In this document: in pieces, positions 60,872 through 64,000 of the stretch | Layout of the letters: every line of letters starts with the position of its first letter | Position numbering within the stretch: the stretch's first letter is position 1 | NCBI RefSeq assembly: GCF_015841355.1 | Contig: NZ_CP064908.1 | Location: 1,302,001 to 1,366,000, forward strand | Length of the DNA stretch: 64,000 bases | DNA from: Synechococcus sp. CBW1107 | GTDB taxonomy: Bacteria > Cyanobacteriota > Cyanobacteriia > PCC-6307 > Cyanobiaceae | Reading direction: 5' to 3' | The notes under the pieces: model-generated | What the model saw: only the letters and a program-made list of their open reading frames with translations | Database searches by the model: none | Told to the model about the DNA's origin: nothing | Translations under genes and position numbers: made by a program

Positions 60872-61852
60872 ATGAACCCCAGCGCCCTCAGCTCCGGCCT
60901 ACCGATGAGCGCGCCGCCGCCTCCCTGGGTGGATACGCGCACGCCGCTGGGCCGGCTGATCGCCGCGGTGCTGGCGGTGGAGCCCATGCGGCAGCTGCTC
61001 TTCCTCCAGGCCCGGCGGATGATGATCCGCACGGCTGAATCGCGGGGCATCCCCTGGCGGCGGCGCCGCGAGCAGCTGCGGCAGGCGGCCGAACCCCTGC
61101 TGGCCGCCAGCACGGATGCGGCCGTGGTGGCACCCCCGTACTACCGCGCCCGCTTCCACGCCTATGCGGAGGGAAACCTCTGCTGGGAGGCCGCCTGCGA
61201 AGCGGAGCAGGCCACCGATTCGGTGGCCCTGCGGGTGTGGAAGGAGGAGAAACAGCTCACCCCAGAGGCCGCCCAGCAGCGGATGCGCGACGGCATCTAC
61301 GCCGCGATCGCACCCAGCCTGAGCGCCCCGGTGCGTGACGCCCTCGACATCGGCTGCTCCGTGGGGGTGGGCACCCTGGCCCTGGCCGACTGGCTCGAGC
61401 AGAACGGCCACCTCGGCGTGCGCGTGAGCGGACTCGATCTTTCCCCCCAGATGCTGGCCGTGGCGCGGGTGCGCGACGCCGCGGGCCGCATCACGGCCTG
61501 GCACCACAGCGCCGCCGAAGCCACGGGCCTGCCGGCGGCAGGTTTCGATCTGATCACCGCCCAGTTCCTCTGCCATGAGCTTCCCGGGCACGCCAGCCGG
61601 GCCGTGCTGCTGGAAGCCTCGCGGCTGTTGCGGCCTGGTGGCGTGCTGGCCCTGGTGGACCAGGATCCGGAAGCGGACGTGATCCGCGCCATGCCACCGG
61701 CCCTGGCCACCCTGCTCAAGGCCACCGAGCCCTACCTCGAGGATTACTTCCGTCTCGACCTGCCCGCCGCCCTGGCCGACACGGGCTTCACCGCCATCCG
61801 CCGGGTGGCCTCCGACCACCGCCACCGGGTGCTGGTGGCCACCCGCCCATGA
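60872..61852 (+). CDS. Class I SAM-dependent methyltransferase
   Basis: The protein has 326 residues from the ATG at 60872 (or 315 from 60905). Motif I is ALDIGCSVGVGTLALADWL, with VRVSGLDLSPQMLAVARVRDAAG as motif II and FDLITAQFLCHELPGHA later. A long N-terminal helical region precedes the domain. The substrate is unknown. Its stop overlaps the moaD start by ATGA, so it is translationally coupled to molybdopterin synthesis genes. Confidence 0.85.
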   Translation: MNPSALSSGLPMSAPPPPWVDTRTPLGRLIAAVLAVEPMRQLLFLQARRMMIRTAESRGIPWRRRREQLRQAAEPLLAASTDAAVVAPPYYRARFHAYAEGNLCWEAACEAEQATDSVALRVWKEEKQLTPEAAQQRMRDGIYAAIAPSLSAPVRDALDIGCSVGVGTLALADWLEQNGHLGVRVSGLDLSPQMLAVARVRDAAGRITAWHHSAAEATGLPAAGFDLITAQFLCHELPGHASRAVLLEASRLLRPGGVLALVDQDPEADVIRAMPPALATLLKATEPYLEDYFRLDLPAALADTGFTAIRRVASDHRHRVLVATRP

Positions 61853-62091
61853 TCCGCGTGCGGCTGTTCGCCGGCCTGCGCGAGCAGGCCGGCTGGGGGG
61901 AGCGCACCATGCCCATCCCGGCGGACTCTCCAGCGCCCACCACCCCGGCGACCATCTGGCGGCAGCTGGGTCTGGGGGAGGTCCTCCCGCCCCAGGTGCG
62001 GGTCGCGGTGAACCAGGGCTTCGCTCCGGCGGATCAGGCCCTCGGTCCCGGGGATGAGGTGGCCTTCCTGCCCCCGATCAGTGGTGGCTGA
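61849..62091 (+). CDS. moaD: Molybdopterin synthase sulfur carrier subunit
   Basis: The protein has 80 residues with the ubiquitin-like MoaD/ThiS fold: VRLFAGLREQAGWGERTMPIP at the start and the obligatory Gly-Gly C-terminus (FLPPISGG). The final glycine is adenylated and thiolated, then donates sulfur to make molybdopterin. It is followed by moaE after 17 bases, which supports the MoaD and not the ThiS assignment. The start overlaps the methyltransferase stop. Confidence 0.95.
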   Translation: MIRVRLFAGLREQAGWGERTMPIPADSPAPTTPATIWRQLGLGEVLPPQVRVAVNQGFAPADQALGPGDEVAFLPPISGG

Positions 62092-62108
62092 CCCCATGGG
62101 CGACCCTG

Positions 62109-62573
62109 ATGGCTGAGCCCCACCTCGAGCTCGTGCTGCAGCTCCATCCTGCCTGCTTCGATCCCCTGGCCGCCCTCACGGACTGGCACAGCAGCCTCAC
62201 GGCCGGAGGCACCGAGCCGCCCGCTGCTGAGGCCCATTTCATCGGCCGGGTGCGCGGCCGCACGGCCGATGGCACACGGCTCGAGGCCCTGGAGCTGGAG
62301 CACTACCCCGGCATGACCGAGGCCCAGATCCAGCGGCTCGCCGCCGCCATCGGCCACCGCCACGGGCTGCTGGCGGTGCGGGTCGACCACCGGGTGGGCC
62401 GGGTGCTGCCGGGCGAGGCGATCGTGCTGGTGGCCGTGGCCGCCGATCGCCGCGGCCCGGCCCAGCGGGGCGGCCAGGACCTGCTCGAAGCCCTCAAGCA
62501 CGACGCCCCCTTCTGGAAGCGGGAGTGGAGCGGTGGCGTGGGCCGCTGGGTGCAGGGCAACACGGCGTTCTGA
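62109..62573 (+). CDS. moaE: Molybdopterin synthase catalytic subunit
   Basis: The protein has 154 residues. MoaE blocks are visible: HFIGRVRGRTADGTRLEALELEHYPGMTEAQIQRL, then HRVGRVLPGEAIVLVAVAADRRGPAQRGGQDLLEALKHDAPFWKREW, with the lysine cluster of the active site (LKHDAPFWKRE). It inserts the dithiolene sulfurs into cPMP using MoaD. It follows moaD on the same strand. Confidence 0.95.
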   Translation: MAEPHLELVLQLHPACFDPLAALTDWHSSLTAGGTEPPAAEAHFIGRVRGRTADGTRLEALELEHYPGMTEAQIQRLAAAIGHRHGLLAVRVDHRVGRVLPGEAIVLVAVAADRRGPAQRGGQDLLEALKHDAPFWKREWSGGVGRWVQGNTAF

Positions 62574-62635
62574 ACGCATCGCCTGTGACGGCCTTCTGAG
62601 CCCGCCGCAGCCAGGGGATCCTGAGACCACCGTCG

Positions 62636-63889
62636 TCAGAAGATCGGCAGGCGCAGCAGCTGCGCCCACAGCTCCGTGCCGGCCGAAAGGGAGCCCAGAT
62701 CCGCCGGGATCTCCAGCAGCAGGTCGGCCCCCTGCAGCGAACCGATGCGTGAAGAGGCCTGGCTGCCCTCCACCACCGCCAGCAGCTCCCCCTCGGGCCC
62801 CACCCGCAGACAGGCCCGGGCCAGCTCGGGCCGGCCGGCACCGCGCTTCAGCCCGGAAGCCAGGCGCACCTTCAGGCGCGGCAGCGGCTCCACCGGCGCG
62901 CCCTCCAGCCGCTGCAGCGCCGGCACCAGCAGCTGCAGCGCCGTGATCGCCGCCGCCACCGGATTGCCCGGCAATCCAAAAAAGGGTGTGCCCAGCAGGT
63001 CGCCGAAGGCGAAGGGCCGGCCGGGCTTGAGGAACAGCTTCCAGAAGGCCACCGATCCCAACTCCGCCAGCAGTGGCCTGATCCAGTCGCTGTCGCCTGC
63101 CGACACACCGCCGGTGCTCACCACCACATCGCAGCCGGCGGCCAGTCCCAGCAGAGCCCCGCGCAGGGCGGCGGGCTGATCGGCCACCACCCGCCGCTCG
63201 GCCACCACCACCCCCAGCCGCGCCAGCAGCGCCACCAGCAAGGTGCCGTTGCTCTCCCAGATCTGCCCTGGCCCGCGGGCACTGCCCGCGGGCACCAGTT
63301 CATCGCCGCTGATCAGCAGCCCCAGCCGAGGCCGCGGCCGCAACGCCAGCTCCGCCACGCCGCAGCTGGCCAGCCGGCCGAGGTCGGCGGGGCCCAGCCG
63401 CACACCAGCGCTTAGCAGCTCCTGGCCGGCGGCGGCCTCCTCATCGGCGGCGCGGATCCAGGGGTTCTCCCCGGCCGCGCGGATCAGGCGCAGGCGCCCC
63501 CCGTCGGCCTCCACCAGCTCCTGGGGCAGCACACGGGTGGCCCCCTTCGGCAGCGGCGCCCCGGTGAGGATGCGGATCGCCTCGCCCTCCGCCAGGGGAC
63601 TGGGGTAAGGAGCGCCGGGGGCCGAGCGGCCCAGCAGGGGCCATGAGTGTCCCACCTGCGGGACACTCGGATCCGCCAGGGCGTAGCCGTCCATGATCGA
63701 GGCCCGGAAGCCCGGCACCGCCTCACGGGCGATCACCGGTTCGGCACACACCCGCCCCAGGGCCTGCTCCAGCGGCAGGGTCTCGCTGCCGGCCAGGGGC
63801 GTGAGGGCCGCGAGCACCTGGCGGCGGGCCTCCTCAAGGGGCAGGCCTTCGCGGGGGTAGGGCTCTGGCGAGGCGGTGCTGCTGCTCAT
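62636..63889 (-). CDS. moeA: Molybdopterin molybdenumtransferase MoeA
   Basis: The protein has 417 residues. It ligates molybdate into adenylylated molybdopterin. The family blocks are present: PGFRASIMDGYALAD near the N-terminus, the GNPVAAAITALQLLVPAL region, and VVSTGGVSAGDSDWIRPLL (the MPT-binding TGG loop). The length is normal. It converges with moaE and precedes moaC on the minus strand, so the four Mo genes are split over two convergent units. Confidence 0.95.
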   Translation of the reverse strand: MSSSTASPEPYPREGLPLEEARRQVLAALTPLAGSETLPLEQALGRVCAEPVIAREAVPGFRASIMDGYALADPSVPQVGHSWPLLGRSAPGAPYPSPLAEGEAIRILTGAPLPKGATRVLPQELVEADGGRLRLIRAAGENPWIRAADEEAAAGQELLSAGVRLGPADLGRLASCGVAELALRPRPRLGLLISGDELVPAGSARGPGQIWESNGTLLVALLARLGVVVAERRVVADQPAALRGALLGLAAGCDVVVSTGGVSAGDSDWIRPLLAELGSVAFWKLFLKPGRPFAFGDLLGTPFFGLPGNPVAAAITALQLLVPALQRLEGAPVEPLPRLKVRLASGLKRGAGRPELARACLRVGPEGELLAVVEGSQASSRIGSLQGADLLLEIPADLGSLSAGTELWAQLLRLPIF

Positions 63890-63902
63890 CGGGGCTCCCG
63901 GC

Positions 63903-64000
63903 TCAGGAGGGCGCGGCGCCCGGATGCTGCCAGACGCCGTGACGTCCCCCCGTCTTGCTCAGCAGCCGCACCGGGCCGATGGTCATGGCCGGATCCGCGG
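63903..64000 (-). CDS. moaC: Cyclic pyranopterin monophosphate synthase MoaC, C-terminal part (partial)
   Basis: The last 31 codons of a frame that runs off the window end read PAMTIGPVRLLSKTGGRHGVWQ. This is the typical MoaC end, where the IGPVRLLxKxGGxxG motif sits. MoaC works with MoaA to make cPMP, the first step of Mo-cofactor synthesis. It is followed by moeA after a 13-base gap on the same strand. Confidence 0.85.
   Translation of the reverse strand, partial: ADPAMTIGPVRLLSKTGGRHGVWQHPGAAPS

Overview
The window reads as a high-GC unicellular cyanobacterium of the Synechococcus/Cyanobium type. The reasons are a DUF98 chorismate lyase (the cyanobacterial route to the plastoquinone head group), an acyl-lipid desaturase with the cyanobacterial HNNHH box, cyanobacteria-restricted hypothetical proteins, a cyanobacterial-style cyanate operon, and the slr/sll-type Nit1C cluster. 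Genes are dense, often overlap by ATGA, and are interrupted by three short stretches of gene debris.

Layout. 1-9700: housekeeping genes on the + strand (desaturase end, rplI, dnaB, mnmG, chorismate lyase) mixed with envelope and hypothetical genes. 9700-17800: SprT-like protease, ligA and a very large PhoX-like secreted phosphatase preceded by a three-repeat Pho box. 17800-23000: TVP38 membrane protein, a dead glycosyltransferase gene, a molybdopterin oxidoreductase/cytochrome b pair, mscL. 23000-33000: valS, a PiT/DUF47 phosphate-transport pair, and a decay zone holding a broken mscS, a hybrid of two arylsulfatase genes, and a short mosaic made of a sulfatase 3' end joined to an internally deleted valS fragment. 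33000-39000: 2OG-Fe(II) oxygenase, methyltransferase, short-chain dehydrogenase, a solute-binding lipoprotein and an intact MscS channel.

39000-53900 is the most interesting region. A cyanate uptake and breakdown operon (cynA-cynB-cynD-cynS) of visibly lower GC sits next to a complete seven-gene Nit1C cluster (MSMEG_0572 protein, nitrilase, radical SAM enzyme, GNAT acetyltransferase, AIR-synthase-like protein, MSMEG_0570 protein, and a divergent flavoprotein). The flavoprotein continues into a three-gene tail: a membrane desaturase, a MetX-like acyltransferase/hydrolase and a type III glutamine synthetase. The two modules together suggest handling of cyanide, cyanate or nitrile nitrogen, or synthesis of a nitrile- or amide-containing metabolite. 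The shared promoter carries two near-NtcA sites.

53900-64000: a glutathione S-transferase/PNPOx-like operon controlled by two NemR-type operators but facing a TetR gene that has lost its DNA-binding domain; a copper module (P-type ATPase, cupredoxin, tandem DUF305 protein, CutA) with a CueR-type 20-bp-spacer promoter; and a molybdenum cofactor cluster (moaD, moaE, moeA, moaC). No tRNA, rRNA, CRISPR array or intact insertion sequence was seen.
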